Below are positions 10,082-19,369 of a stretch of DNA of 64,000 nucleotides, one piece after another. The notes beneath the pieces are model-generated. The model was given only the letters and a program-made list of their open reading frames with translations. It searched no databases and had not been told where the DNA came from. The stretch lies in NCBI RefSeq assembly GCF_030285785.1, contig NZ_CP127247.1, forward strand, positions 4,301,501-4,365,500, given 5' to 3'. The position numbers and the translations under genes are program-made. How positions within the stretch are numbered: the first letter of the stretch is position 1; each line of letters begins with the position of its first letter. Source of the stretch: Parasedimentitalea psychrophila. GTDB lineage: Bacteria; Pseudomonadota; Alphaproteobacteria; Rhodobacterales; Rhodobacteraceae.

Positions 10082-10594
10082 TCACGACTCTGCCAGTACG
10101 GCGCATTCCCAGGCCTGCACCTCGACCGCCATCCGACCACGATTGCCATCGATCACCCGCATCGCCAGCGCTTCGCCCGGTTGCAGGTCTGCCAGTCCGG
10201 ATTGGCGCAGAACTTCGACATGCACAAAGACGTCATCATTGCTGCCAAACACATTGGCAAATCCAAAGCCCTTACCCTTGTCAAACCACTTGATCCGCGC
10301 CGCTTCCAGCGGTTCAGAGCGCAGGGCATCCAGATCAAGTTCGGCAAAATCAGCCAGCACCGGTGTATCGTCTCGCTCGGGTGCAACAATCGAGACCACT
10401 TCGACAGCCTGAACGCCCCGGTCTGTATTATGGGTGAGAATCACGATCTCAGCGCCGTCCGCAACCGAGCTTTGGCCAAAATTGCGCAGCACATTCACAT
10501 GCAATAAGATGTCAGGGCCACCAGTCTCGGACACCACAAAGCCATAGCCTTTGGCTGGGTCGAACCATTTAACCTGGCCACAAACCTGATGCAT
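10082..10594 (-). CDS. Tandem cold-shock-domain protein
   Basis: 170-residue protein with two nucleic-acid-binding cold-shock domains. The first (about residues 4-65) has GQVKWFDPAKGYGFVV and a DILLHVNVL RNP2-like strand; the second (about 100-165) has RIKWFDKGKGFGFANV and DVFVHVEVL. They are joined by an acidic linker. Two-domain forms are common in Rhodobacteraceae. ATG 10594 is used; an in-frame GTG at 10627 would add 11 residues, and neither has a strong ribosome-binding site. Probable RNA chaperone. It is first gene of an operon with the DUF192 gene. Confidence 0.88.
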   Translation of the reverse strand: MHQVCGQVKWFDPAKGYGFVVSETGGPDILLHVNVLRNFGQSSVADGAEIVILTHNTDRGVQAVEVVSIVAPERDDTPVLADFAELDLDALRSEPLEAARIKWFDKGKGFGFANVFGSNDDVFVHVEVLRQSGLADLQPGEALAMRVIDGNRGRMAVEVQAWECAVLAES

Positions 10595-10752
10595 GCTACT
10601 TAGATCTTCTGCCAATTTTATGTCCACCGCGTGTTCTTGTTTTTATTGCTGTTAGCACAATTACTGCGTCAAACACGATATCTATTTCAAGTCCAAACTC
10701 TGGTCTGAAAGATACATTTTTGAGGCCACATTATTTCATTGTCACAATAACA

Positions 10753-11358
10753 TTATGGACTAATTCGGGTAACCGACCAGCGTGACGCTAGGTCACACCG
10801 ACGCCAGACAAACCGATCATGCAGCCGAAACTTTCCATCCGCCCAAAACTCAATTTCCGTGGGGACCAACCGATATCCGCCCCAAAATGGCGGCCGCTTA
10901 GGAGACGGGCCCTTGGTTGCGGTGACCTTGGCGACCTCAGCCATCAGCGCCGCCCGGCTGGACAGCGGCTGTGACTGATGTGAGGCCCAGGCGCCAAGGC
11001 GGCTTTGCAGTGAGCGCGACTGATAATAGGCATCGGCCTGCGCCCCATCCTCGCGGCTGATGTGTCCGCGCACCCGAATCTGGCGGCGCAGCGACTTCCA
11101 GTGCATCACAAAGGCGGCTTTCTCAGCCTGATCCAATTCATTTGCCTTGGCGCTTTCATAGTTGGTGTAAAACACAAATGCGGCTGCTTCGATTTCTTTC
11201 AGCAGCACCATTCGTGCATTTGGCATGCCCTCGGCATCGACCGTAGACAGGGCTATAGCGTTGGCATCATTGGGCTCTGTCTTTTCAGCCTCGGCCAGCC
11301 AGGTACGGGCAATCTCAAACGGATCGTCACCTGAAAAAAGTTCACTGCGGTCTGACAT
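10753..11358 (-). CDS. pdxH: Pyridoxamine 5'-phosphate oxidase
   Basis: FMN enzyme that oxidises pyridoxine/pyridoxamine phosphate to pyridoxal phosphate. 201 residues, normal length. Visible motifs: [37 protein letters not shown], the [14 protein letters not shown] phosphate/FMN-binding stretch, [23 protein letters not shown], and the C-terminal [10 protein letters not shown]. The last residues (RISP) differ slightly from the usual RLxP. GAGGG precedes the ATG. Divergent from fabI. Confidence 0.95.
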   Translation of the reverse strand: MSDRSELFSGDDPFEIARTWLAEAEKTEPNDANAIALSTVDAEGMPNARMVLLKEIEAAAFVFYTNYESAKANELDQAEKAAFVMHWKSLRRQIRVRGHISREDGAQADAYYQSRSLQSRLGAWASHQSQPLSSRAALMAEVAKVTATKGPSPKRPPFWGGYRLVPTEIEFWADGKFRLHDRFVWRRCDLASRWSVTRISP

Positions 11359-11489
11359 CGGTCCCTCACTATAGTGTCACCGGCACCCTAGGCAGCTTGG
11401 CCGCAGCCGGCAAGACCACCAACCCTTGAAGCAAACCGCCCAATAATCTAAAGATCGCTAAATCACGCGAACACGGGCGGAGAACCTGC

Positions 11490-12296
11490 ATGTCTAATCA
11501 ACTGATGGCCGGAAAGCGCGGCCTTATCATGGGCCTGGCCAATAACAAGTCAATCGCCTGGGGCATCGCCCAGGCCTGCGCCGATGCCGGCGCCGAACTG
11601 GCCTTTTCTTATCAGGGCGAAGCGCTCAAGAAACGGGTCGGCCCGCTGGCCGAGAAACTGGGCAGTGACATTGTGCTGCCCTGCGACGTCTCTGATGAAG
11701 ATTCGATCGACGCGCTGTTTGCCTCGCTGGAAGAAAAATGGGGCAAGCTGGACTTTGTGGTGCACGCCATTGGCTTTTCCGACAAGAACGAGCTGCGCGG
11801 ACGCTATGTCGACACCAGCCGGTCCAATTTCCAGATGACCATGGATATCTCGGTCTACTCCTTCACCGCCGTTGTGAAACGCGCTGAAAAGATGATGACC
11901 GAGGGCGGATCGTTCCTGACCATGACCTATTACGGCGCCGAGCAGGTGATGCCGCATTATAATGTCATGGGTGTTGCCAAGGCGGCGCTGGAGGCTTCGG
12001 TCAAATACCTGGCCGAGGATCTGGGCAAAGACGGCATCCGCGTCAACGCCATCTCAGCTGGTCCGATCAAGACATTGGCGGCCTCGGGCATTGGCGACTT
12101 CCGCTACATCATGAAGTGGAACGAGTATAATTCGCCACTGCGCCGCAACGTGACAATCGACGATGTAGGCAAATCGGCCCTGTATCTGCTGTCTGACCTG
12201 TCTTCCGGGGTGACCGGTGAAAACCTGCACGTTGATGCGGGCTATCATGTGGTAGGCATGAAGGCGGTTGATGCGCCGGATATGTCCAAAGAATGA
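11490..12296 (+). CDS. fabI: Enoyl-[acyl-carrier-protein] reductase (NADH)
   Basis: Last reductive step of each fatty-acid elongation cycle; the target of triclosan-type inhibitors. 268 residues, short-chain dehydrogenase fold. Visible: the FabI-type cofactor motif GLANNKSIAWGIAQ, the CDVSDEDSID acidic loop, HAIGFSDKNEL, and the catalytic Tyr/Lys pair in TYYGAEQVMPHYNVMGVAKAAL, ending with VTGENLHVDAGYHVVGM. GGAGAA precedes the start. The stop overlaps the next gene as ATGA. Confidence 0.96.
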   Translation: MSNQLMAGKRGLIMGLANNKSIAWGIAQACADAGAELAFSYQGEALKKRVGPLAEKLGSDIVLPCDVSDEDSIDALFASLEEKWGKLDFVVHAIGFSDKNELRGRYVDTSRSNFQMTMDISVYSFTAVVKRAEKMMTEGGSFLTMTYYGAEQVMPHYNVMGVAKAALEASVKYLAEDLGKDGIRVNAISAGPIKTLAASGIGDFRYIMKWNEYNSPLRRNVTIDDVGKSALYLLSDLSSGVTGENLHVDAGYHVVGMKAVDAPDMSKE

Positions 12297-12907
12297 GCCT
12301 CGCCGCCTTCATAGCTGCAGTTCTGCTTTGCCTGATGGCCGCCATCAGCCCCGGCCCTGCCGTATTGATGGCGGCGCGCATCGGCTTGACCGAAGGCTGG
12401 CGCACCGGAGTTGCGCTGGCCATCGGCATCGGAGCGGGTGCGGTGATTTGGGCCGCCGCAGCATTGTTTGGGCTGGCGCTGCTGTTTGACTATGCCCCGG
12501 TGCTGTTGACTGCGTTGAAGTTTGGCGGCGCCGGGTTTCTGATCTGGATGGCCTATAAAATGTGGCGCGGCGCTGATGAGCCGATTGCCGAAACCACCAT
12601 GCCCGCAACGCCGCGCTCACCATTGGGGGGATTTCGGCTGGGGCTGGTGACGCAGCTGGCCAATCCAAAACCCGCCGTGTTCTTTGGCGCGGTTTTTATC
12701 GGCACGGTTCCCACCAACACACCCGGCTTGGTCCTGGCGGCCCTGCTGCTGTGTATATTCCTTGGCGAGACCCTGTGGAACGCCCTTGTCGCGCGGCTTT
12801 TTTCTTTGGAAAAGACCCGTCTTATCTATATTAATTTGAAACATGTGATCGACCGAACCTTTGGCGGGCTTTTGGCCCTGCTTGGGGTCAAGATCGCAGC
12901 AACTTAG
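12293..12907 (+). CDS. LysE/RhtB family amino-acid exporter
   Basis: 204-residue inner-membrane protein with about six hydrophobic segments. The family signature AAISPGPAVLMAARIGLTEGWR sits in the first helix-loop, and KFGGAGFLIWMAYKMW and LVTQLANPKPAVFFGAVF are also typical of LysE/RhtB transporters. It probably exports an amino acid or related small molecule; the substrate is not predictable. Its start lies inside the fabI stop (ATGA), so expression is likely coupled to fabI. Confidence 0.88.
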   Translation: MSLAAFIAAVLLCLMAAISPGPAVLMAARIGLTEGWRTGVALAIGIGAGAVIWAAAALFGLALLFDYAPVLLTALKFGGAGFLIWMAYKMWRGADEPIAETTMPATPRSPLGGFRLGLVTQLANPKPAVFFGAVFIGTVPTNTPGLVLAALLLCIFLGETLWNALVARLFSLEKTRLIYINLKHVIDRTFGGLLALLGVKIAAT

Positions 12908-12931
12908 ACGCACTCAGCGGAGAGCCACACT

Positions 12932-13438
12932 ATGACCGATCGTCTGCCACATGAAAAAGGCTTTCACATTTCCTGGGACCAGATCCACCGGGACAGCCGC
13001 GCATTGGCCTGGCGTCTGGATGGACAGGGACCAAACGAGGGCGCCTGGCGCGCCGTTGTGGCCATCACCCGCGGTGGCATGGCGCCTGCAATGATTGTGG
13101 CGCGGGAACTGGACATCCGCACCGTCGACACCATCTCGGTGCGCTCTTACCACCATCAGGCGCAGGGTGAGGCAGAGGTGCTGAAGGCACCGGATGCCGG
13201 CATCATGGGCGCGGACGGCGAAGGCATCCTGATCATCGACGATCTGGTGGATAGCGGCAGAACGCTTGAATTGGTGCGCAACCTGTACCCCAAGGCGCAT
13301 TTTGCCACCGTTTACGCCAAGCCCAAAGGCCGCCCGATGGTGCATACCTTTATCACCGAGGTCAGCCAGGACACCTGGATCTTCTTCCCCTGGGATATGG
13401 CGCTGCAATATGTTGAACCTTATCGCGGCACCGATTGA
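12932..13438 (+). CDS. gpt: Xanthine-guanine phosphoribosyltransferase
   Basis: Purine salvage enzyme joining xanthine or guanine to PRPP. 168 residues, type I PRTase fold. Visible: [22 protein letters not shown], the flexible-loop serine/tyrosine SVRSYHHQ, and the PRPP loop [17 protein letters not shown], followed by [20 protein letters not shown] precedes the ATG. A 15-bp tandem repeat and then a strong terminator follow, so it closes the fabI-lysE-gpt transcription unit. Confidence 0.93.
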   Translation: MTDRLPHEKGFHISWDQIHRDSRALAWRLDGQGPNEGAWRAVVAITRGGMAPAMIVARELDIRTVDTISVRSYHHQAQGEAEVLKAPDAGIMGADGEGILIIDDLVDSGRTLELVRNLYPKAHFATVYAKPKGRPMVHTFITEVSQDTWIFFPWDMALQYVEPYRGTD

Positions 13439-13450
13439 CCCGGCCCGAAC

Positions 13451-13505
13451 TGGCCTGATCTGGCCTGAATTGATCTGGCCTGAATTGATCTGGCCTGAAT
13501 TGATC
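13451..13505. repeat. 15-bp tandem repeat between gpt and its terminator
   Basis: Three perfect head-to-tail copies of TGGCCTGAATTGATC (13461-13475, 13476-13490, 13491-13505), preceded by a shortened copy TGGCCTGATC (13451-13460) that lacks five internal bases. The array begins 12 bases after the gpt stop and ends 10 bases before the terminator stem. Confidence 0.95.
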
Positions 13506-13515
13506 AATACAATAC

Positions 13516-13546
13516 AAGCGCGCCCCCCCTTTGGGGCGCGCTTTTT
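13516..13546 (+). terminator. Rho-independent terminator after gpt
   Basis: Perfect 11-bp stem AAGCGCGCCCC / GGGGCGCGCTT with a 6-base loop, ending in five T residues. Ends the fabI-lysE-gpt unit. Confidence 0.92.
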
Positions 13547-13710
13547 GCATTTGCGCCCGCGTCAGAAAAACGCCACCCATTTTTCTTGCAAGCTGTTGCA
13601 GGCTCTGCCAGTGATTGGGTGAATTTTTGCCGACTTTGCTCCAGTTGCCTTGGTTCACCCCACATCCCCTGGGCCGTACATCCCCTGGGCAGCGCAACAG
13701 GAAACCGTAA

Positions 13711-14886
13711 ATGTCGATGTCCCGCACCCGTTCAACCTTTGTGTCGCCAATTGTCGAATCCTTTAGCTGGCTTGACGGCGTCAGCTTTCCGCCGGATCGC
13801 CCCCTATTGAACGTCAGCCAGGCGGCCCCGATTGATCCGCCGCCCAAAGGTCTTCGCCAGGCAATGGCGCGGGCCGTGTTGCACGACGCTTCGGCCCATC
13901 TATATGGGCCGGTGCTGGGCCGCGACGATCTGCGAGCCGAGCTGGCGGCGCAGATCTCGGATCACTACGGCGCTGATATCAGCAGCCAGCAGATCGGAAT
14001 CACCTCAGGCTGCAATCAGGCCTTTGCGGCCACAATCGCCTCGCTCTGCGTCGATGGAGACGAGGTCATCATCCCGGCGCCGTGGTATTTCAACCACAAA
14101 ATGTGGCTGGATATCTCCGGCGTCAACGCCGTTGCGCTTGCGGTGGGCGCCGATATGCTGCCGGATGTGGATCAGGCTGCGGCTTTGATCACCCCGCGCA
14201 GCCGCGCCATCGCGCTGGTGTCCCCCAACAACCCCTGCGGCGTCGAATACCCCGCCGAGCTATTGCGCGCATTTTATGATCTGGCAAAATCCAACGGGCT
14301 GGCGCTGATCCTCGACGAAACCTATCGGGACTTCGACAGCCGCTCCGGCCCGCCGCATCAATTGCTGCAATTGGCCGATTGGGACCAGACACTGATCCAC
14401 CTCTATTCCTTCTCCAAGGCATACCGGCTGACCGGCCACCGGGTTGGCGCCGTTGCCACCTCCCCTGCCCAGCTGTTCGAGATCGCCAAGTTTCTTGACA
14501 CCGTGACCATCTGCCCCAATCAACTGGGTCAGATTGGCGCCCTGTGGGGGCTGCAAAACCTATCCGACTGGGTTGCAGGTGAACGCGACGAGATCCTGGA
14601 TCGCCGCGCCGCCATTCAGGATGGCTTTGCGATTATAGCCGAGCAAGGCTGGAAACTGCTGGGTTGCGGTGCCTATTTTGCCTATGTGGAGCACCCGTTC
14701 CCGCAGCCCGCAGATGAGATCGCCCGCAAACTGGTAACGGACGCCTCGATCCTGATGCTGCCAGGTTCCATGTTCATGCCCAAGGACGATCCAGCGGGAG
14801 CGCGGCAATTTCGCATTGCCTTTGCAAATGTCGATCGGGGCGGAATTACCGAATTGTTTCACCGACTGGCTGCATTTCAACCCTAA
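13711..14886 (+). CDS. Class I/II PLP-dependent aminotransferase
   Basis: 391-residue fold-type I aminotransferase. Visible: the substrate/PLP region GITSGCNQAFAATI, the conserved Asn in VSPNNPCGVEYP, the Asp/Tyr pair in LILDETYRDF, and the PLP-binding lysine in LYSFSKAYRLTGHRVG, with the C-terminal substrate-binding arginine in FRIAFANVD. AGGAA precedes the start; a second in-frame ATG lies two codons later. The substrate is not clear from sequence. It stands alone between a terminator and the PpiD-like gene. Confidence 0.88.
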   Translation: MSMSRTRSTFVSPIVESFSWLDGVSFPPDRPLLNVSQAAPIDPPPKGLRQAMARAVLHDASAHLYGPVLGRDDLRAELAAQISDHYGADISSQQIGITSGCNQAFAATIASLCVDGDEVIIPAPWYFNHKMWLDISGVNAVALAVGADMLPDVDQAAALITPRSRAIALVSPNNPCGVEYPAELLRAFYDLAKSNGLALILDETYRDFDSRSGPPHQLLQLADWDQTLIHLYSFSKAYRLTGHRVGAVATSPAQLFEIAKFLDTVTICPNQLGQIGALWGLQNLSDWVAGERDEILDRRAAIQDGFAIIAEQGWKLLGCGAYFAYVEHPFPQPADEIARKLVTDASILMLPGSMFMPKDDPAGARQFRIAFANVDRGGITELFHRLAAFQP

Positions 14887-15035
14887 GGCCAGACTTGATT
14901 AATCTCTGAGCCCCCAACACGGCTTGCTCCTGACCGGGTGGCAGCGTATTCAGGGCATCAGCAAATTTTACACCCCCCTGCTGCGGCTGTTTCAAAGGCG
15001 CAAGATGCAGAGGCACCGACAAATAAGAGGGCATC

Positions 15036-16877
15036 ATGGCCGTAGGCATGAAACATCTTTCAAAAACTTTCGTGTGGATCCTGATGGGGATGATCATGTT
15101 TGGCCTTGTGGGCTTTGGCGCCGTCAGCTTTTCGGGGTCGAACACAGCCGTAGCGACGGTTGGTGATCGCGAAATTACCGTCGAGGAATATTATCGTGCA
15201 ATGCAGCGCGAACAGCGCGCATTGCAGGCACAGACCGGGCAGTTGATCCCGATGGCACAGCTTGCTGCGCTGGGTGTCGACCGGCAGGTACTGGGTCGCC
15301 TGGTGTCCGTTGCTGCCATCGACAACGAGGTCGGCCAGTTGGGCATCTCCATCGGCGACGAAAACTTGCTGAAGGAAATCGTCGAAGTCCCCAGCTTCCA
15401 GGGGCTCAGCGGTGAATTCGACCGCGAATCCTATACCTATGCCCTGAACAATGCAGGCCTGTCCGAGCGGGATTTTGAGGACGATCTGCGCCGCGAGGCC
15501 GCCCGGACATTGGTGCAGGGGGCGATGATGGTCGGCGCCGAGATGCCGACAACCATGCGCGACACCATTACCAGCTTTATCGGCGCACGCCGCAGCTTTT
15601 CCTGGGTGCAACTGGGCCAGGATCAGACCGCAATGATCGCGCTGGCGCCGACAGATGCCGAATTGCAGGCCTATTACGATGCCAACCCGGATCAGTTCAC
15701 CCTGCCCGAGGCCAAAGAAATCACCTATGTGCTGATGTCGCCAACCATGTTGATTGATCAGGTCGAGATCGAGCAGCAGGCGCTGCAGGACCTGTTCAAC
15801 CAACGCGCCGAGCAGTATCAGGCGCCGGAACGTCGTCTGGTCGAGCGGCTGGTATTTTCCGATGACGCCGCAGCCTCCAGCGCCATGGCACAGCTGGAAA
15901 CCAATGGCGCCACCTTTGAGTCCCTGGTGGACAATCGCGGGTTGGCTTTGGCCGACGTCGATATGGGTGACGTGACTATGGGGGCCTTGGGCGCCGCCGG
16001 TCAGGAGATCTTCTCGGCACAGGTCGGCGACGTCGTGGGCCCGCTGCCCACCGATCTTGGCCCGGCACTGTTCCGCATCAATGGCCACCTGGGCGCCCGC
16101 GTCACCCTGTTGGCAGATGTCGAGGCCGAGCTGCGTGACGAGCTGGCCAGCGGCCGTGCCCGTCGCCTGATCGAGCAGCAAGCCGAAGAGATCGACGATC
16201 TGCTGGCCGGTGGAGCCACCCTGGATGACATCGCAGACGAGACCGACATGGAGCGGGGCCAGATCAGCTGGACCGCCCAGAGCAGCGACGGCGTTGCCGC
16301 CTATAATGGCTTCCGCGAGGCGGCGGCTGCCGTCACCGCAGAAGATTTCCCGGCGGTCAACTTCCTGGAGGACGGCAGCCTGTTTGCCATCCGTCTGGAC
16401 AACACGCTACCGGCCCGCCCGGAGCCGCTGGCAGATGCCATGACCAAGGCCTTGCAGGGTTGGAATGCAGAGCAGCGCCAGAACGCCATCACCACCGAGG
16501 CCAAGGCCATTCTTGCCCGCGCCGAGATCAATGGTGAGTTTGACGATAATCTGACGGTGACCTCGGAAACCGGCCTGACCCGCACCGCCTATATCGACAA
16601 TACACCCGCAGACATGATGACTCAGCTGTTCGAAATGGCTCCGGGCGAGTTGCGGCTGGTCTCAGACGACAGCTCGACCGTGGTGCTGCGGCTGGAGGAA
16701 ATCCTGCCGGCGGATGAAAACAATGATCTGGCAGCACTGGCCAATGCCTTGCAGGCACAGCTGAATCAGGCGCTGTCTCAGGCCCTGTTCCAGGCATTTG
16801 CGCAGGACGCTCAGTCGCGCGCACGGCCGACAATCGACCAGCAGGCAATCAATGCCGTCCAGGCCAACTTTCAGTAA
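15036..16877 (+). CDS. PpiD-like periplasmic peptidyl-prolyl isomerase/chaperone
   Basis: 613-residue protein with a short cytoplasmic start, one membrane helix (about residues 12-33) and a large periplasmic part. After the anchor comes a SurA-N/PpiD-type chaperone domain (VATVGDREITVEEYYRAMQ), then a divergent parvulin-type domain at about residues 255-365, and a helical C-terminus. This is the layout of PpiD, which helps newly exported proteins fold at the Sec translocon. The parvulin core lacks an obvious full set of catalytic residues, so isomerase activity is uncertain. GAGG precedes the start. trpE follows after 15 bases. Confidence 0.85.
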   Translation: MAVGMKHLSKTFVWILMGMIMFGLVGFGAVSFSGSNTAVATVGDREITVEEYYRAMQREQRALQAQTGQLIPMAQLAALGVDRQVLGRLVSVAAIDNEVGQLGISIGDENLLKEIVEVPSFQGLSGEFDRESYTYALNNAGLSERDFEDDLRREAARTLVQGAMMVGAEMPTTMRDTITSFIGARRSFSWVQLGQDQTAMIALAPTDAELQAYYDANPDQFTLPEAKEITYVLMSPTMLIDQVEIEQQALQDLFNQRAEQYQAPERRLVERLVFSDDAAASSAMAQLETNGATFESLVDNRGLALADVDMGDVTMGALGAAGQEIFSAQVGDVVGPLPTDLGPALFRINGHLGARVTLLADVEAELRDELASGRARRLIEQQAEEIDDLLAGGATLDDIADETDMERGQISWTAQSSDGVAAYNGFREAAAAVTAEDFPAVNFLEDGSLFAIRLDNTLPARPEPLADAMTKALQGWNAEQRQNAITTEAKAILARAEINGEFDDNLTVTSETGLTRTAYIDNTPADMMTQLFEMAPGELRLVSDDSSTVVLRLEEILPADENNDLAALANALQAQLNQALSQALFQAFAQDAQSRARPTIDQQAINAVQANFQ

Positions 16878-16892
16878 CCAAGGCAGCAGATC

Positions 16893-18404
16893 ATGGCTCT
16901 GACCCCCGATTTCGACAGTTTCGCCAAGGCCTATGAGGCCGGTGAGAACCAGGTTGTCTATACCCGCCTGGCCGCGGATCTCGACACGCCGGTGTCACTG
17001 ATGCTGAAGCTGACAGGCGCGCAAAAGGACGCCTTTATGCTGGAATCGGTGACCGGAGGCGAGATCCGCGGTCGCTATTCCATCATCGGGATGAAGCCGG
17101 ATCTGGTCTGGCGCTGCCACGGTGAGACCTCGGCGCTGAACCGCTCGGCCCGGTTTGATGCCGAGGATTTCACCGATCAGACCGGCAACCCGATGGACAA
17201 TCTGCGGGCGCTGATTGCCGAGAGCCGGATTGATCTGCCCGAGGATCTGCCGCAGGCGGCGGCCGGGCTGTTTGGCTATCTGGGCTATGACATGGTGCGG
17301 CTGGTTGAACATCTGCCGAATGTGAACCCCGACCCGCTGGGCCTGCCGGATGCGCTGATGATGCGGCCCTCGGTGGTGGCGGTGCTGGATGGCGTCAAGG
17401 GCGAGGTCACAGTGGTGTCGCCCTGCTGGGTCAGTGATGGCCAGTCTGCGCGCGCTGCCTATGCGCAGGCGGCGGAACGGGTGATGGATGCGGTGCGGGA
17501 TCTGGAACGCGCCATGCCCGCCGAGACCCGCGATCTCGGAGAGGCCGACGAGATCGCGCCGCCGGTCAGCAACTTCACCAAAACCGGCTATATGCAGGCG
17601 GTGGAAAAGGCTAAGGATTACATCCGGGCCGGCGACATCTTTCAGGTGGTGCCAGCACAACGCTGGACGCAGGAGTTCCGGCAGCCGCCCTTTGCGCTGT
17701 ATCGCTCGCTGCGCCGCACCAATCCGTCGCCTTTCATGTTCTATTTCAACTTTGGAAGTTTTCAGGTGGTCGGCGCCAGCCCGGAAATTCTGGTGCGGGT
17801 GTTCGGCGAAGAGATCACCATTCGCCCCATTGCCGGCACCCGCCCCCGTGGCGCCACTCCCGAGGAGGACCGCGCACTTGAGGCCGACCTGCTAGCCGAC
17901 AAGAAAGAACTGGCCGAGCATCTGATGCTGCTGGATCTGGGCCGCAATGATACCGGCCGCGTGGCCAAGATCGGCACCGTGCGCCCCACCGAGAAGTTCA
18001 TCATCGAACGCTACAGCCACGTGATGCATATCGTCTCCAATGTGGTCGGTGAAATGGCCGAGGACAAGGATGCGTTGGATGCCTTCTTTGCCGGGATGCC
18101 GGCCGGCACCGTGTCCGGGGCGCCCAAGGTGCGGGCGATGGAGATCATCGACGAGCTGGAGCCGGAAAAACGCGGCATCTATGGCGGTGGTGTTGGCTAT
18201 TTCTCGGCGGGCGGCGATATGGATATGTGCATCGCGCTGCGCACCGCCGTTGTTCAGGACAAGAAGCTGTATATTCAGGCCGGCGGAGGCGTGGTCTACG
18301 ACAGCGACCCGGAATCCGAATATATGGAGACGGTCCACAAATCCAACGCCATTCGCCGCGCAGCCGCAGACGCGGGCCGCTTTACTGGCAGCGGCAACCG
18401 CTGA
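16893..18404 (+). CDS. trpE: Anthranilate synthase component I
   Basis: Converts chorismate to anthranilate with ammonia from TrpG. 503 residues. Visible: the N-terminal feedback region with LMLKLTGAQKDAFMLESV (the usual LLESxE-type site), FGYLGYDMVR, and the chorismate-binding core: AGDIFQVVPAQRW, NPSPFMFYFNFG, GASPEILVRV, PIAGTRPRGATPEED, LDLGRNDTGRVAKIG, and the C-terminal AGGGVVYDSDPESEY. It starts 15 bases after the PpiD-like gene, leaving no room for an attenuator leader of its own. trpG lies 2.8 kb away beyond two minus-strand genes. Confidence 0.96.
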   Translation: MALTPDFDSFAKAYEAGENQVVYTRLAADLDTPVSLMLKLTGAQKDAFMLESVTGGEIRGRYSIIGMKPDLVWRCHGETSALNRSARFDAEDFTDQTGNPMDNLRALIAESRIDLPEDLPQAAAGLFGYLGYDMVRLVEHLPNVNPDPLGLPDALMMRPSVVAVLDGVKGEVTVVSPCWVSDGQSARAAYAQAAERVMDAVRDLERAMPAETRDLGEADEIAPPVSNFTKTGYMQAVEKAKDYIRAGDIFQVVPAQRWTQEFRQPPFALYRSLRRTNPSPFMFYFNFGSFQVVGASPEILVRVFGEEITIRPIAGTRPRGATPEEDRALEADLLADKKELAEHLMLLDLGRNDTGRVAKIGTVRPTEKFIIERYSHVMHIVSNVVGEMAEDKDALDAFFAGMPAGTVSGAPKVRAMEIIDELEPEKRGIYGGGVGYFSAGGDMDMCIALRTAVVQDKKLYIQAGGGVVYDSDPESEYMETVHKSNAIRRAAADAGRFTGSGNR

Positions 18405-18566
18405 GCCTGCCAGCGCGGGCAATCAACAAATTGGGATATGGCGGCTCACTATTGGGGCGCCATTTCCTTTAGCACTCAAGTTCATTGGTTTACAGTTGAA
18501 CGACTTTTCACCGCAGTTGCCTGTGCCGCCTATCGGTCGGCGGGAAAAACACCGTTGCAATTGGCA

Positions 18567-19313
18567 TTAGGCAAGACTACGCGCGAAAAACACAGTGGTC
18601 ATCACCAGACCCACCAGCACCACAATCGCCTTGATCATCGCCACCGGCAGCCGCCGCGCCACCCGTGCTCCGAAGTAACCGCCGATGGTGGCAGCGACCA
18701 TCATAAACCCCGCCTCATACCAGTGCACAATCCCCGCCAGCGTGAAGGTGACCACCGAAGCGGCGGACAGCAAAAACGACAGTAAATTCTTCAACCCGTT
18801 CATTAGGTTCAGATCGCGCATCCCCTGCGCCGAAAACAGCGCCAGCAGCACGATGCCAAGCCCACCGTTGAAATAACCGCCGTAGATCGACACCAACAAG
18901 GTGGGCAACCAGCTGTTGCTCTCGGCCCTACCGCGCGCCTCGATCCAGGAGTTGATGCGCCCCCCTAACAGAAATAGTATAGTGGCAAACAACAAGAGCC
19001 AGGGCACCACCCAGTTGAACACAGTGGCAGGCGTGACCAGCAGCAGTAGCGAGCCCGATACACCGCCCAGCACCGACAGGCCCAGAAGGCGGATCAGCAC
19101 CCGACGATCAAAGCGCCGCAGCTCACTCAGAAATCCCAATGCGCCACTGGCATAGCCTGGGAAAACCGCGACCGCACTGGTGGCATTGGCAGCGATCGGT
19201 GCAACGCCGGTAAACACCAAGGCCGGAAAGGTCAGAAAGCTGCCACCGCCGGCAATGGCATTTAGGCCCCCCGCCAGAAACGCGGCCGTGATTAGAACCA
19301 CCAGGTCGATCAT
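18567..19313 (-). CDS. TauE/SafE (TSUP) family permease
   Basis: 248-residue inner-membrane protein with about eight hydrophobic segments in two similar halves. Family features are the start FLAGGLNAIAGGGSFLTFPAL with its glycine-rich re-entrant segment, and the second-half counterpart SIYGGYFNGGLGIVLLALF. TSUP proteins move sulfite, sulfoacetate or other organosulfur/anion substrates; the substrate here cannot be told. Encoded on the opposite strand between trpE and trpG with no obvious partner. Confidence 0.85.
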   Translation of the reverse strand: MIDLVVLITAAFLAGGLNAIAGGGSFLTFPALVFTGVAPIAANATSAVAVFPGYASGALGFLSELRRFDRRVLIRLLGLSVLGGVSGSLLLLVTPATVFNWVVPWLLLFATILFLLGGRINSWIEARGRAESNSWLPTLLVSIYGGYFNGGLGIVLLALFSAQGMRDLNLMNGLKNLLSFLLSAASVVTFTLAGIVHWYEAGFMMVAATIGGYFGARVARRLPVAMIKAIVVLVGLVMTTVFFARSLA

Positions 19314-19369
19314 GAGAAGTTTTCTCTTTTGTTAGGATAGCCAGGATCGGCGGTTCTCAAATGCGGTGG

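Noticed and set aside
13362-13847. Minus-strand frame translating the tandem repeat as a DQFRP peptide repeat
   Set aside because: The repeat is non-coding in context (between gpt stop and terminator) and the frame overlaps two genes on the other strand.
15060-16181. 373-codon minus-strand frame
   Set aside because: Antisense to the PpiD-like gene with no domain or ribosome-binding site.
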